The notes beneath the pieces were generated by a model. It was not told where the DNA came from, did not search any database, and saw only the letters and a list, made by a program, of their open reading frames with translations. From positions 2,822,539-2,886,538 of the forward strand of contig CP070695.1 in NCBI GenBank assembly GCA_020353515.1: a DNA stretch of 64,000 bases, written 5' to 3'. Positions 9,316-18,501 of this stretch are shown here, one piece after another (the first letter of the stretch is position 1; the number at the start of each line of letters is the position of its first letter). The DNA is from Candidatus Heimdallarchaeota archaeon (GTDB taxonomy: Archaea > Asgardarchaeota > Heimdallarchaeia > Hodarchaeales > Hodarchaeaceae). The position numbers and the translations under genes were made by a program.

Positions 9316-11427
9316 TCACTGCTTTAGTCCAACTGAGTCCAGAATAAAAGCATAGTAAAACGCTGCTTCTTTCATGGCGTCGTAACGCCCCGATTTTCCA
9401 GAGTGTCCTTCCCCCATATTGGTTTTTAAGAGTAATAAATTTGAATCTGCTTTTAATGCTCGTAATTTTGCCGTCCATTTAGCTGGCTCCCAATACTGGA
9501 CACGTGGATCATTCAAACCAGCTGTTAATAGCATTCTTGGATATTTTTGCTTGCTAACATTGTCATACGGAGAGTATGATTTCATATAATCATAACATTC
9601 CTTATCATTAGGATTTCCCCATTCGTCGTATTCAGTTACTGTCAAAGGGATTGAGGGGTCAAACATTGTATTGATAACGTCAACGAATGGCACTCTAGCC
9701 ACAACTGCTTTGAATAGATCCGGCCTCATGTTAGTGACTGCTCCCACCAACAAACCTCCCGCGCTCACTCCCAATATGCATAACCTATCGGGTGAGGTAT
9801 ATCCCTCATTAATTAAATGGTTAGCACAGGTGATGAAATCTGTGAATGAATTTTTTTTATGCAAAAGCCTCCCGTCTTCATACCACTTTCGACCAAGTTC
9901 GCTTCCACCGCGAATATGTGCTATTGCAAAGATGAACCCTCTATCCAATAAACTTATTCTATATGATAAAAATTCTGGATCAATACTGTAACCGTATGAA
10001 CCATAACCGTAAAGTAGAAGAGGATTTCTTCCGTCTAAATGAATATTTTTCTTATGAACTAACGAAATTTGGACCAATTGGCCATCCATTGCTTGAGCTG
10101 TAATTCGTTCAGTGTGATAATTTGCCTGATCATAACCTCCCAATATCTCATCTTGTTTTACTAAATTTCTTTTTCTTGTGTCCATATTAAAGTCGAAAAC
10201 AGAATTAGGAGTCACCAGTGAGGTATAAGTAAAGCGTAGTAAATTGGATTTGAATTCTGGATGAACAAGAGTATCTAGGGGTTTTTCACAAGTATAAACG
10301 AGGTCAGGAAAATCCACACAATAATCTTCATTCCTTTTTTGATTGATTATTCTAATCCTGGGCAAACCATTCTCCCTTTCATGAAACACATGAAAGTTCT
10401 CAAAGACCTCAAAATCCCTCAAAAAAACTGATTCACGGTGAGATATGAGTTCTGTCCAATTCTCTTTTTTCGGATTTGTTACGGAGGTCTTCATAATTCT
10501 AAAGTTTTTAGCTGCATCATTAGTCCTGATGATAAAATTCTCTTTTTGGTGTTCAATATAGTACTCCATTCCTGGTTGTCGAGGGTGAATTATTGTGAAG
10601 TCTCCATCAGGTTCCTTAACAGGTAAGAAATGTACTTCCGTTGTGACATTACTTTGGAGAGTCATAAGGAAGTATTCTTGATCTCTTGATTTCGTTAAAT
10701 ATAGAAAATAAGCTTTATCTTTTTCATGATAAATTAATCGATCTTCTTTAGGATCAGATCCAATTTCATGACGGAATAATTTATAAGGCCTTTTAGTTTC
10801 GTCTAAGGTCGCATAAAGAAAGGATTTATTATCATTGGTCCATTCTAAACTGGATAAGCCTATCCCAAAGGAGTACCCGTAGGCAGTATTTGTGATTCTG
10901 TCATCTAGGATTTTATTGTTTTTCAAATCTTTAATAAAGACTGTAAATTCTTCAGATCCGTTCACATCAACAGAATAAGCCAGAAATTCGTGATTTGGAC
11001 TCACTTTGAATGATCCAATCTTGAAATAATCATGATCAGTAGCTAGTTCATTCTCATCCAGAAGTAACTCTTCTACAAGATCTTCATCAATATTCTTTCG
11101 AAAATATTTCTTATATTGTTTTCCTTTCTCCATACGGAAATAATACTGATATTCCCTTGCTTTTACTGGAGCTGAAACATCGTCTTCTTTAATACGACTT
11201 TTTAATTCTTCAAAAAGACGATCTTGTAGCTTCTCAGTGTGCTCCATCATCGTTTTGGTGTATTTATTTTCAGCTTTAAGATAGTCAATTACTTCTAGAT
11301 TGTCTTTTTCTCTTAACCAGTAATAGTTATCGATTAGCTCTTCTCCATGGTAAATAAATCTTTTAGGTATTTTTTTGGCGATTGGAGGTTTTAAATCAAT
11401 ATTTGAAGTCATGGTTAGGACATCCAT
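9316..11427 (-). CDS. ptrB: oligopeptidase B-like serine peptidase (S9A)
   Basis: This 703-residue prolyl-oligopeptidase-fold enzyme has an N-terminal beta-propeller (about residues 80-420) that limits access to short peptides and a C-terminal alpha/beta hydrolase domain. The triad is visible: Ser555 in GVSAGGLL, Asp640 in LNDPRVQYWEP and His675 in GEGHSG. The stretch VTNMRPDLFKAVVARVPFVD matches oligopeptidase B more closely than prolyl oligopeptidase, so cleavage after basic residues is expected from the family. The start could be the first ATG or the one at 11412. There is no signal peptide, so it is cytosolic. Single-gene unit. Confidence 0.92.
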   Translation of the reverse strand: MDVLTMTSNIDLKPPIAKKIPKRFIYHGEELIDNYYWLREKDNLEVIDYLKAENKYTKTMMEHTEKLQDRLFEELKSRIKEDDVSAPVKAREYQYYFRMEKGKQYKKYFRKNIDEDLVEELLLDENELATDHDYFKIGSFKVSPNHEFLAYSVDVNGSEEFTVFIKDLKNNKILDDRITNTAYGYSFGIGLSSLEWTNDNKSFLYATLDETKRPYKLFRHEIGSDPKEDRLIYHEKDKAYFLYLTKSRDQEYFLMTLQSNVTTEVHFLPVKEPDGDFTIIHPRQPGMEYYIEHQKENFIIRTNDAAKNFRIMKTSVTNPKKENWTELISHRESVFLRDFEVFENFHVFHERENGLPRIRIINQKRNEDYCVDFPDLVYTCEKPLDTLVHPEFKSNLLRFTYTSLVTPNSVFDFNMDTRKRNLVKQDEILGGYDQANYHTERITAQAMDGQLVQISLVHKKNIHLDGRNPLLLYGYGSYGYSIDPEFLSYRISLLDRGFIFAIAHIRGGSELGRKWYEDGRLLHKKNSFTDFITCANHLINEGYTSPDRLCILGVSAGGLLVGAVTNMRPDLFKAVVARVPFVDVINTMFDPSIPLTVTEYDEWGNPNDKECYDYMKSYSPYDNVSKQKYPRMLLTAGLNDPRVQYWEPAKWTAKLRALKADSNLLLLKTNMGEGHSGKSGRYDAMKEAAFYYAFILDSVGLKQ

Positions 11428-11559
11428 TAGCGACTCAGAAGAAAATTACCTTTTTATGGACCATTTCAATAATTTTGAGATAGGTTATGAAAGAGTTTTG
11501 GATGAATCACAGTAATTACCTAAAAAAAAAATTCACAATTCAATAGATCTATTGAAGGC

Positions 11560-11600
11560 TTTATAAAGGATTTTTAAGGATAAAAATATTTATAAAAGAA
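11560..11600 (+). promoter_or_regulatory. TATA-like promoter of the second 510-family gene
   Basis: CTTTATAAAGGA (11560-11571) and a following AT box ATATTTATAAAAG lie 90-128 bases before the start codon at 11688. The box matches the one before the paralogue at 3279. Confidence 0.45.
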
Positions 11601-11687
11601 ATCATATTGAACACCAATAGATCCATTTGAAAAGCCTAATTTCTAGTCTGAACAATTCGAAATGACAATTTAGGGGTAGTTCTCATC

Positions 11688-13220
11688 ATGATTAATGATG
11701 TACCTCAAGGACGTGACAGTTTGAAACGGATTATTCAGACCGTAATCGACTACCTCCCAGAAATCATAAAAAATTACCCTCCGAAGGATCAACTTCTTCT
11801 TAATGATTTTCTATCTGTTCTTCAACATTATTCAGAAGCAGATAATCAGCGAGAAAGACTTTCAAAGCGTTTTGAATTGTATCGAAGTAAAAATTATTTA
11901 ACTGATCTATATTTTCAACTCCCCTTTCTGTGGTTTGCTCACGATTATTTTGCAAATGCAAATCTCATCCTTAATCTCGCTGAATTCCATGGAACACGAT
12001 TTTATGAATATTTAGCTCGTTCTTTACGTCGTAATCCTGATGTACAAGGAGTTTTCCCACTCCTACGTCAGATGACTCCTCTTTCAGACCCCAAATGGGA
12101 ACAGCTTCAGATAATCCAAGCTCGGATTAAAATTCAATTAACTGATGAGCAATTACAGATAATAAAAGAGAGTTATACTGCTCTTCGCGAACTTGGAATC
12201 CAAGGTTTAAATAGTCGGGTTTTGTACAATTTTGTTAAAAAAAGCGATATTTCACTAAATACTAAATCTCTTTCCAAATTTTTCACATTACTTGATTCTC
12301 AATGGAACATTTGGTTTTATCCACCCGCATTTGGCTTAAAACAACTATATTTTAACTTTAAATTGACTAAAACCTCTTTAAATGAAATTTTCGATTTTAA
12401 AGACAGTTTTAATACTACATTGTGTAATAGTCGGGTGTATCGCAGTAGAAATTTTCCAAACCAATTTTCTGGGTATTTAGAAATTCCACATGAAGGATTA
12501 AATGATTTAGTGGATTACATTCAGAATTATGCTGATCAAGGGAACCTGAAAATTTTCGAATTATCCGAAGTAACTGACCTTCGAGTAAGTGCCTCGTTTA
12601 ATCTTTATCATTCAGGGGTAGGATGGACTGAAATCCTTCCAGGAGGAATAAAAAGATCAATTCTACCATTAAAAAGCAATCACCCACGAAAACTTCTAAA
12701 CGAAAAGCCTTTTTTCCTTTCTCCTGCCTTTAATCATGAATGGAACTTCTTACAGTCTCCTGATCCCAGACGATCCATACGTATTTTTTGTCAATATAAA
12801 CCCCAAATCTACAATTTTAATGCCCTGCAATTCGGTTCTGCCTCAAATCAAAGAGTATTCATGGAGGATTTTGGTTTGATAAAATATTTTCATCGAAAAA
12901 TGGTTTGTACAAATTTGATCTTTATGGCCAACTTGATCTATAATTTCTCACCTGACTTCTATGAAATAGTTATGCCTATCATCCCAATTGAACGTCTAAA
13001 TTTAATATTAGCATGGCTCCCATACTCACGTATTCTCTTTACAACGAAAAAAATCCATTTATGGACCTTTTTGCCAACACAAATATTAGAGTGGATGAAA
13101 AAAGAATTTTCTTCCTGGGAGTTTCGCCTATGTATATCACATCATTATTCTCCAGAACCAGATCCGTCATGGTTCGATTTTGACTCGTTAAAATGGTTAC
13201 TCCCCCGAATTTTATCATAA
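11688..13220 (+). CDS. unknown protein, 510-residue paralogous family, member B
   Basis: A 510-residue paralogue of the proteins at 3279 and 44021. It shares YPPKDQLLLNDF, LPFLWFAHDYF, FYEYLARSLRRNPDVQGVF, TPLSDPKWEQLQ, FYPPAF, FNTTLCNSRVY and, near the C-terminus, LAWLPYSRILFTTKKIHLWTFL. Divergence is strong outside these blocks, so the copies are old. No known catalytic or binding motif was found. It looks soluble and helical, ending in a WFDF-containing tail also seen in member C. It is monocistronic. Confidence 0.85.
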   Translation: MINDVPQGRDSLKRIIQTVIDYLPEIIKNYPPKDQLLLNDFLSVLQHYSEADNQRERLSKRFELYRSKNYLTDLYFQLPFLWFAHDYFANANLILNLAEFHGTRFYEYLARSLRRNPDVQGVFPLLRQMTPLSDPKWEQLQIIQARIKIQLTDEQLQIIKESYTALRELGIQGLNSRVLYNFVKKSDISLNTKSLSKFFTLLDSQWNIWFYPPAFGLKQLYFNFKLTKTSLNEIFDFKDSFNTTLCNSRVYRSRNFPNQFSGYLEIPHEGLNDLVDYIQNYADQGNLKIFELSEVTDLRVSASFNLYHSGVGWTEILPGGIKRSILPLKSNHPRKLLNEKPFFLSPAFNHEWNFLQSPDPRRSIRIFCQYKPQIYNFNALQFGSASNQRVFMEDFGLIKYFHRKMVCTNLIFMANLIYNFSPDFYEIVMPIIPIERLNLILAWLPYSRILFTTKKIHLWTFLPTQILEWMKKEFSSWEFRLCISHHYSPEPDPSWFDFDSLKWLLPRILS

Positions 13221-13567
13221 AACCATCTTTCAAATTCAAAAAAAGAAAGGAAAGAGTAATCCTGATTTTATAATCAAGATTATTGATCTTCATTCAATTC
13301 AACATTTAAGGTTGTAATGGCTCATTTGGGGGCATCTTCTATGACCTCACCCTTCTAAGCAACCGATCAACTTTTAATCACATGAAAAAAAACTAGAGAA
13401 AGTCTTTGATATTCATCTCACCCCAATCGGTTATAATATCACCCAGCTTTCTAAAGAGATAATTGAAAATGACGAATCTGGTTATTACATTCTAGATTTA
13501 ACTGCATATAGTACTTCTAATATAAAAAAACCCCAAAATGCATTCATACTATTGGGGAATTTGTAGT
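13221..13567 (+). other. intergenic space with a possible broken reading frame
   Basis: From about 13387 to the TAG at 13564-13566 there is an open frame of about 59 codons (LEKVFDIHLTPIGYNI ... NAFILLGNL) without its own start. An ATG at 13381 is just out of phase because of an eight-base A run; one extra A would give a continuous MKKK start. It may be a frameshifted small gene, a remnant, or chance. Nothing else is recognisable here. Confidence 0.3.
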
Positions 13568-13960
13568 TCATTCTGGAAGTAGAGGGAGTAGAAGGGAAAG
13601 GTAAATACCTTGAGCCACTAAAGAAATGATTAAAGCGAAAAAGAAGCTTAATAGAGTCCCAATAAGATAATATTCCGCAAATTGGCGTTCTTCTAATTGT
13701 TTAAATCGAGCCATGGATTTCGCGACGAAAACAAAGGAAATAGCACCAAATTCTCCCAGTAAACCCAGTGTCAGGATAATTCCTCTTTCTAACATACCAA
13801 TTATTTTTCCTGCACCAGGTAAACCTTTTTCGGATGAAGTTTCAAGGGAAATCCTAAGAGATTTCAAGAATAACTCTACAAAAAGTCCGCCAACAACAAT
13901 AGCAATGAAATACACACAAATATAATAACCACAGAGAAGTAGTAACGGTACCCAGCTCAT
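13568..13960 (-). CDS. small membrane protein paired with SatD-like gene
   Basis: A 130-residue protein with about three membrane segments (residues 5-30, 58-80 and 96-125). It is translated right after the SatD-like protein: the two genes share one base in a TAATG overlap. In bacteria SatD-family genes are also found next to small membrane-protein genes, so the pair probably acts together, but no biochemical role can be read from the sequence. Confidence 0.75.
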   Translation of the reverse strand: MSWVPLLLLCGYYICVYFIAIVVGGLFVELFLKSLRISLETSSEKGLPGAGKIIGMLERGIILTLGLLGEFGAISFVFVAKSMARFKQLEERQFAEYYLIGTLLSFFFALIISLVAQGIYLSLLLPLLPE

Positions 13961-14583
13961 TAGAGATCATCCTTAAAATATACGAAAAAAGTATTTGTTA
14001 AGTCATTCAGCGTTTCAATGGCTAAGAAAACAGCTTTCGACTGTGTGTATTTAAGAATTTTGGAGACTGCTTGCTTACTTATCCCTTTCTTAATTCCAAT
14101 TTCTTTCAAGGTCATTCCTTCCTGTCTAAGATAAATAATCTCTCGTTGGTGAGCATTCCATCTAGTTTTAGTTGCATATAACAACGTTAAGAGAGTGTTC
14201 ACCATCCTATCGAAATGTGTATTCCCAGATTGAATCCAAGCAGAGTAATGCCCTTTCTTTGCGATGTTGAGCGCTTCTTGGGAGCGATGAAATGCTAAGC
14301 CATCCATTTCCAAGGTATTTGGAGAGAATTCGGTAGAAATTTCCCCAATTCCCACTCCACATCGAAAATCAATGGAAATCAGCTGCTCAAACGTGTCTAA
14401 AATGTTGTAGAATCCATCAAGGGATTTCAATGCCCCCTGAAAGGAATCACCCCATACTGTAGTAAAAGGGCATAAAAGTTCATTTGGGTATTTCTCATTG
14501 ACGACATTCACCGCATTCTTTAATTCTTGTTGAACTTTAAATCTTTCTTGAACTTTTTTAGAATGAATAAGATCACAGGTCAT
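13960..14583 (-). CDS. SatD-family protein with C-terminal helix-turn-helix
   Basis: In this 207-residue protein the family-like features are the opening MTCDLIHSKKV, the central FTTVWGDSFQGALKSL, and FRCGVGIGEISTEF followed by LEMDGLAFHRSQEAL, all typical of the SatD family of unknown function. The last 70 residues are a sigma70-like HTH (GMTLKEIGIKKGISKQAVSKILKYT), suggesting DNA binding. It heads a two-gene operon with the membrane protein. AT-rich DNA with a perfect inverted repeat lies upstream and may be its operator. Confidence 0.75.
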   Translation of the reverse strand: MTCDLIHSKKVQERFKVQQELKNAVNVVNEKYPNELLCPFTTVWGDSFQGALKSLDGFYNILDTFEQLISIDFRCGVGIGEISTEFSPNTLEMDGLAFHRSQEALNIAKKGHYSAWIQSGNTHFDRMVNTLLTLLYATKTRWNAHQREIIYLRQEGMTLKEIGIKKGISKQAVSKILKYTQSKAVFLAIETLNDLTNTFFVYFKDDL

Positions 14584-14710
14584 GATAAAATACGTAGAAA
14601 ATCACATCCAGAGGCTTTAAATCGTGATAGTGTTCTGATAATTCTCACCTAGCAAATCGATTGTTATGTCAACCTTATAATATTACCTTTATAAATATCA
14701 GCCTTATTAT

Positions 14711-14731
14711 ATTGACACAATATATGTCAAT
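14711..14731. promoter_or_regulatory. perfect 7-bp inverted repeat (possible operator)
   Basis: ATTGACA, a seven-base spacer, then TGTCAAT. Related half-sites (ATGTCAACC near 14665, ATGTCAATC near 14753) flank it. It lies about 130 bases before the SatD-like start, so a DNA-binding protein, perhaps the SatD-like HTH protein itself, may bind here. Confidence 0.4.
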
Positions 14732-15005
14732 ATTATTTTATTTACTAAAATGATGTCAATCACAATATATTGATATTTTATTCAACTTAGAAAAAAAAAC
14801 CTTTATAATCAGCTTCCTGGCAATGGATCACTGATTTTAGCAATAACTAACTGATATAGGCAAGGCTAAATTAAAACAACAGTAATTTTATCTATTTTAT
14901 TCGGTTTCTTATAGAAAAATATTCTAAAACTGATATAGACATGATTATATAAATTTAATCTTCATGTTAAACATTAAAAATGTATTGCTATTGTGATTAA
15001 ATCAT

Positions 15006-15019
15006 ATAGACATGTCTAT
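15006..15019. promoter_or_regulatory. 14-bp perfect palindrome
   Basis: ATAGACATGTCTAT reads the same on both strands. A near copy of the half-site, ATATAGACATGATTAT, lies about 75 bases before it (from 14933). This suggests a dimeric-regulator site, though AT-rich DNA can give such words by chance. Confidence 0.3.
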
Positions 15020-15182
15020 CAGAAAACAAAGGTAATAATCTTTGTTGTTATTTTGAAAATTATATGGTAAGAATTTCGCTAAGTTATCTAATAAGATAAC
15101 AGAGGTATTTCTTCCAGAAAAAATGGTAACAGATCCTTAAGGTTAATTACGTAGGAAGAAATTCAAAAAGGTGACAAAGAAT

Positions 15183-15773
15183 CTACCTTTTAGAGAATTC
15201 AAAAAGCTTCAGGCGATCTAAAAAGTAAAAGGTTTGATACACTGGTTGTAGTTGCCTCCCAATGAAGATTTCATTCCAAGAACCGATTTTAATTAAAGAA
15301 AGTCTATAACTGGAGATGCGCTCAAGGTATTCCTCGAACTTCTGGGAAGTGCAGGAAATAACTAATATTGGTAAAACGGTAAAATTTCGACTTAAAAAAT
15401 CGAAAATTCGCTCATAATTACCCTCCCCTGCGTATTTTATTAGCACAACTTCTGGCTGAAAATTAGACACCTCCTCCTTTGAAAACTCTATAGATTGATC
15501 AATAATTCTAAGTCGGTCAGAAGCAAGAGCGTCCTCAAAATAAGGGATTTGATATTTGGGGATTTCTGTTTGATAATCGTTCCAAGATTCGTCGAAAAGC
15601 AACCAATTACCCCCCAATAAATAGGGAGTAAGGACATCTAATCCACAAAATGGATAGATAGCGTTAAAACGTTCACCATAACGCTTCTTTAAGATAATAG
15701 AACATAAGAAACACAACTTTTCTGAATAAAATACTAAATCGGCTCTGGTTTTGATTTTATCACCTAGTTCCAC
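15183..15773 (-). CDS. unknown 196-residue protein
   Basis: No family is recognised with confidence. The layout (IYPFCGLDVLTPYLLGG near residue 40, WLLFDESW near 57, VVLIKYAGEG near 109, and a terminal beta/alpha half) resembles a Rossmann-type methyltransferase fold with a poor SAM-binding loop, but that is inference. It has no membrane segments. It stands alone next to the AT-rich region and divergent from the acetyltransferase gene. Confidence 0.6.
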   Translation of the reverse strand: MELGDKIKTRADLVFYSEKLCFLCSIILKKRYGERFNAIYPFCGLDVLTPYLLGGNWLLFDESWNDYQTEIPKYQIPYFEDALASDRLRIIDQSIEFSKEEVSNFQPEVVLIKYAGEGNYERIFDFLSRNFTVLPILVISCTSQKFEEYLERISSYRLSLIKIGSWNEIFIGRQLQPVYQTFYFLDRLKLFEFSKR

Positions 15774-16157
15774 AATATTAGCAACGATCGTGTCTAATTT
15801 ATTAATTCAAATCCTGGTCACCTTCGACTCCTATAACCTATGAATGATAGACCATGTCAATATTCATTACTCAATTTTGTTAAGTTCCTTTTTTATAATC
15901 GATAAGCATTCTTTGCAAATCGATTTTTTCATAACTCTTAATCCCCGCAATATATAGTCAGGGAATTCGATAAGAGTATGTCTTTTGCCACAAAAGATGC
16001 ATTCACCCATATTCATCAAAAATGGTTAAAGAAGAAAAGCTCAAATAAGTATTGTTTTTATTACTTCTTCACTGTAAATAGTCAAAATAGTAAATACTTG
16101 CAGAAATTCTGTTTTTATAAGAATATCTTAACCTTTAAAATCATAGGTGGTCATGTT

Positions 16158-16754
16158 TTGAAATTTTATCCTGAAAATGAAATTGTTCCAGAGAAACGTC
16201 AATCGGAAGCATTCCTCATTCGACCTCTCCAGGTATCCGATGTTGAATTGGACTTTCAGGCTGTTATTTCTAGTCGTGAAAAACTATTGAAACGTACAGC
16301 AGGTAGATGGCCTAAACCAGGCTTTACAATAAAAGAAAACCTTGCTGATCTAGAGTACCATGAACAACAGCATAAAAAACGCATTGAATTCACGTTTACA
16401 ATTATGAACGTGATGGAAACAGAATGTCTGGGATGTATTTATATTCATCCATTAGTAAAGGTGCTCAAAAGCTCCATTAGTGAGAATGACATTACTAGCT
16501 TAGATATTTCGGATTATGAAGCCTGGATAACCTTTTGGGTAACCCCTATCGCAGCTGAACAGCAATTGGACAAAAAAGTAATTGAAGAGTTACAGAATTG
16601 GTTTTCGAAAGAGTGGGCGTTTTCCAAAGTAACCTTGTCCTTTGGGCCTAGACCGAGTACACATGAATTAGAGCTGGTTGAAAAAGCAGGATTAAAGGAG
16701 CGGTACTCCTTTCAAACAGATGAAGGATCACTAATAGCCTGGGAGCTTCACTAG
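16158..16754 (+). CDS. GNAT-family N-acetyltransferase
   Basis: About 198 residues. FLIRPLQVSDVELDFQAV is the beta1/alpha1 start of a GNAT fold, and the middle (NLADLEYHEQQHKKRIEFTFTI ... CLGCIYIHPL) matches a GNAT subgroup common in archaea and bacteria. I chose the TTG at 16158 because AGGTGG (16145-16150) precedes it by seven bases and the fold begins soon after; the frame is open back to an ATG at 15978, giving a 60-residue extension of poor quality. The CARF-like gene follows after 17 bases, so the two are likely cotranscribed. The substrate is unknown. Confidence 0.78.
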   Translation: MKFYPENEIVPEKRQSEAFLIRPLQVSDVELDFQAVISSREKLLKRTAGRWPKPGFTIKENLADLEYHEQQHKKRIEFTFTIMNVMETECLGCIYIHPLVKVLKSSISENDITSLDISDYEAWITFWVTPIAAEQQLDKKVIEELQNWFSKEWAFSKVTLSFGPRPSTHELELVEKAGLKERYSFQTDEGSLIAWELH

Positions 16755-16771
16755 GAGGATGAGAAATAGAG

Positions 16772-17239
16772 ATGACACGAAGAAGAACCTTTTTTGCTAC
16801 TCTGGGATTTTCTGAAAGTTTAGTATTGGCAACAATACCCGTTTTTGGGTCAGAAAATCATAATAGACTAATTATTATAACTTCAAAAGATTCCTCCAAA
16901 CAGACAACAAAAACCATTAAAGCCATAGACCGATTGGTAGAGTCTTTTCGATTCACAGGAAAAACAATTGATTTTAAACAGAAATTTGTAGAGGAAACAG
17001 AATTTCAAAAGAACCTTTCCTCACTTTGCAACATGATAAGGACTGAAGCGACAAATAATTGAGAAATTTATATCAATCTGAGTGGAGGAATGCGAATCCT
17101 CGTGATTACCTTATTCATGGCAGCTCTGCTCTCTTATGAAGACATAACAGCCATCATGATTAGTCCTGAGAATCAAAAAGAACTACAAACCCTTGAACTA
17201 CCGAAAATTATAGCTATTCAATTCGAAGAGAAAAAATGA
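16772..17239 (+). pseudogene. CARF-domain (Csa3-like) regulator split by in-frame TGA
   Basis: The frame opens TFFATLGFSESLVLATIPVFG (about residues 6-26), the nucleotide-binding start of the CARF domain of Csa3-type CRISPR-associated regulators. A TGA at 17060-17062 interrupts it. The same frame continues with EIYINLSGGMRILVITLF, the second conserved CARF segment, to a TGA at 17237-17239. Without the internal stop the product would be 154 residues: a CARF domain lacking the C-terminal winged helix of full Csa3. No CRISPR array or cas gene is nearby. It is probably a decaying gene, but readthrough is possible. Confidence 0.7.
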
Positions 17240-17339
17240 ATAATCCTATTGATAAGGATGACTATCCACATTAGAACTCGAGGACCTGGGAAATTGCCTC
17301 AATATATTTTTTTTTAATCTGTTCGAAGAGGTTTCTCTC

Positions 17340-17771
17340 ATGGACTATTCACAAAAAGCTGAATCATACTTTTCTACCAAATTAAACTGTGCTCAATCAG
17401 TACTGGCGCCTTTTGGTCCAGACCTTGGGATTGATGAAAAAACCTGTTTTAGAATTGCAGAAGCTTTTGGAGGTGGAATTGCTCATTCTGGCCAAATGTG
17501 CGGTGCCATCATTGGAGCTTTGATGGTTCTTGGACTCAAACACGGAAGAACTGAGACTGATGACTTGGAAAAACGAGATAAGACTAATAAATTAGCGAAA
17601 ATACTAATTCATAAGTTCACATTGTTACATAAGTCCTCAAACTGTATCGAGCTCATTGATTATGATATTAGCACTCCTGCGAAACTCGAGAAGGCAAGAG
17701 AAGAAAAAGTCTTTCAAAATTGTGGTAATCTTGTGAAAGATGCAGTGAACATACTCAAAGACATTATATGA
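17340..17771 (+). CDS. C_GCAxxG_C_C family redox-type protein
   Basis: A 143-residue protein with the defining cysteine pattern of this family: Cys17 in LNCAQSV, Cys36, Cys54 in MCGAIIGALMVLG, Cys102 and Cys128. The family is thought to bind a metal or take part in redox chemistry; no substrate is established. The frame is intact and the product full length. A T-rich stretch precedes it, and the ATG at 17340 follows GAGG. It stands between the broken CARF gene and a remnant region. Confidence 0.85.
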   Translation: MDYSQKAESYFSTKLNCAQSVLAPFGPDLGIDEKTCFRIAEAFGGGIAHSGQMCGAIIGALMVLGLKHGRTETDDLEKRDKTNKLAKILIHKFTLLHKSSNCIELIDYDISTPAKLEKAREEKVFQNCGNLVKDAVNILKDII

Positions 17772-17948
17772 GGAAATTCGAAGGGCATATGAAAGATTTT
17801 CTCACTTCTACGTAATGTTTGAGAGTAACAGAAATGATGTTATCTCTCTTCTATCAAATTGAATATCTCTTAGGGAGGATGGATTAATCCCTTCCTATAC
17901 CCTTCGAAAAGGGGAAGTCTAATTAAAAACTCGTAATAATGGCATTAA

Positions 17949-18140
17949 ACCTTCTATATTCCTCTATACTTCAAACGTACGGGGATGCTACTCCGTGAGC
18001 TTGCTAATGAGGGGTTGATCAAATTGGAGGAACGTACAAGTAAAAAAACAGGTAGACGATATTATCTCTGGTTCTGGGGAATTTCTACACCTGTACGATC
18101 GGAAAACGACCAAAAATTGGACGGGAAGAAAAACCAATGA
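17949..18140 (+). pseudogene. winged-helix regulator remnant
   Basis: The frame from about 17949 to a TGA at 18138-18140 ends with LLRELANEGLIKLEERTSKKTGRRYYLWF, the recognition helix and wing of a PadR/MarR-like winged helix. Just upstream, GIKPS can be read in another frame, which would complete the helix before it, so a frameshift near 17950 is likely. The stop overlaps the ATG of the phosphoesterase gene (ATGA), the trace of a former operon. The 177 bases before it (17772-17948) hold nothing recognisable. Confidence 0.5.
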
Positions 18141-18501
18141 CCCCTAGTATTTTTGTGGTACAAGAACATCATTCTGAGGGTAGAGCAGGGTTACATTGGG
18201 ATTTTCGCCTACAGATAGAAGACACATTACGAAGTTGGGTATTAAGAAAACCTCCTCCAACAACCGTGGGTGTGAAACACCTGGCAATCCCTGTTGATAA
18301 CACCCCCTTTCGTGGGCTGACTTTCAGGGGCAAATCGTACAAGGTTATGGCCGTGGATTCGTCACGATCTGGGATAAAGGCCCTATGTCGTGGGTGTTCA
18401 TGACTGAAGAGTTGGTTTTCATCTTGTATGGAAAAAAAATGTTTGACAAATACATTTTGATCCCCTTTAAGGAGAACTTCCTCCTATATAAATCGAATTG
18501 A
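18137..18501 (+). pseudogene. LigD-type 3'-phosphoesterase, frameshifted
   Basis: The first part reads FVVQEHHSEGRAGLHWDFRLQI, the signature of the DNA-ligase-D 3'-phosphoesterase domain, which trims 3' ends during end repair (active-site His-rich HH...HWDFR). Near 18315 the frame breaks: the second half (GQIVQGYGRGFVTIWDKG, then DKYILIPFKENFLLYKSN) continues in another frame. One extra G in the GGG run around 18313 would restore the domain as ...FRGADFQGQI... It is a standalone archaeal-type copy of about 121 residues. Either a pseudogene or a one-base sequence error. Confidence 0.72.

Larger units (their letters stand above)
14584..15182. other. 600-base AT-rich intergenic region with palindromes
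   Basis: No coding signal was seen on either strand. The region separates the SatD-like operon from a gene on the same strand and is unusually rich in TGTCAA and TAGACA words. Two clean palindromes are listed separately. It may hold the SatD promoter and operators, or a small unrecognised RNA. Confidence 0.5.

Noticed and set aside
9212..9478. 88-residue minus-strand frame overlapping the oligopeptidase end
   Set aside because: It lies in another frame of the conserved catalytic region of the oligopeptidase.
17060..17062. TGA as selenocysteine
   Set aside because: The codon is not in a redox motif and no SECIS-like hairpin was noticed; the homologous position is not a cysteine.
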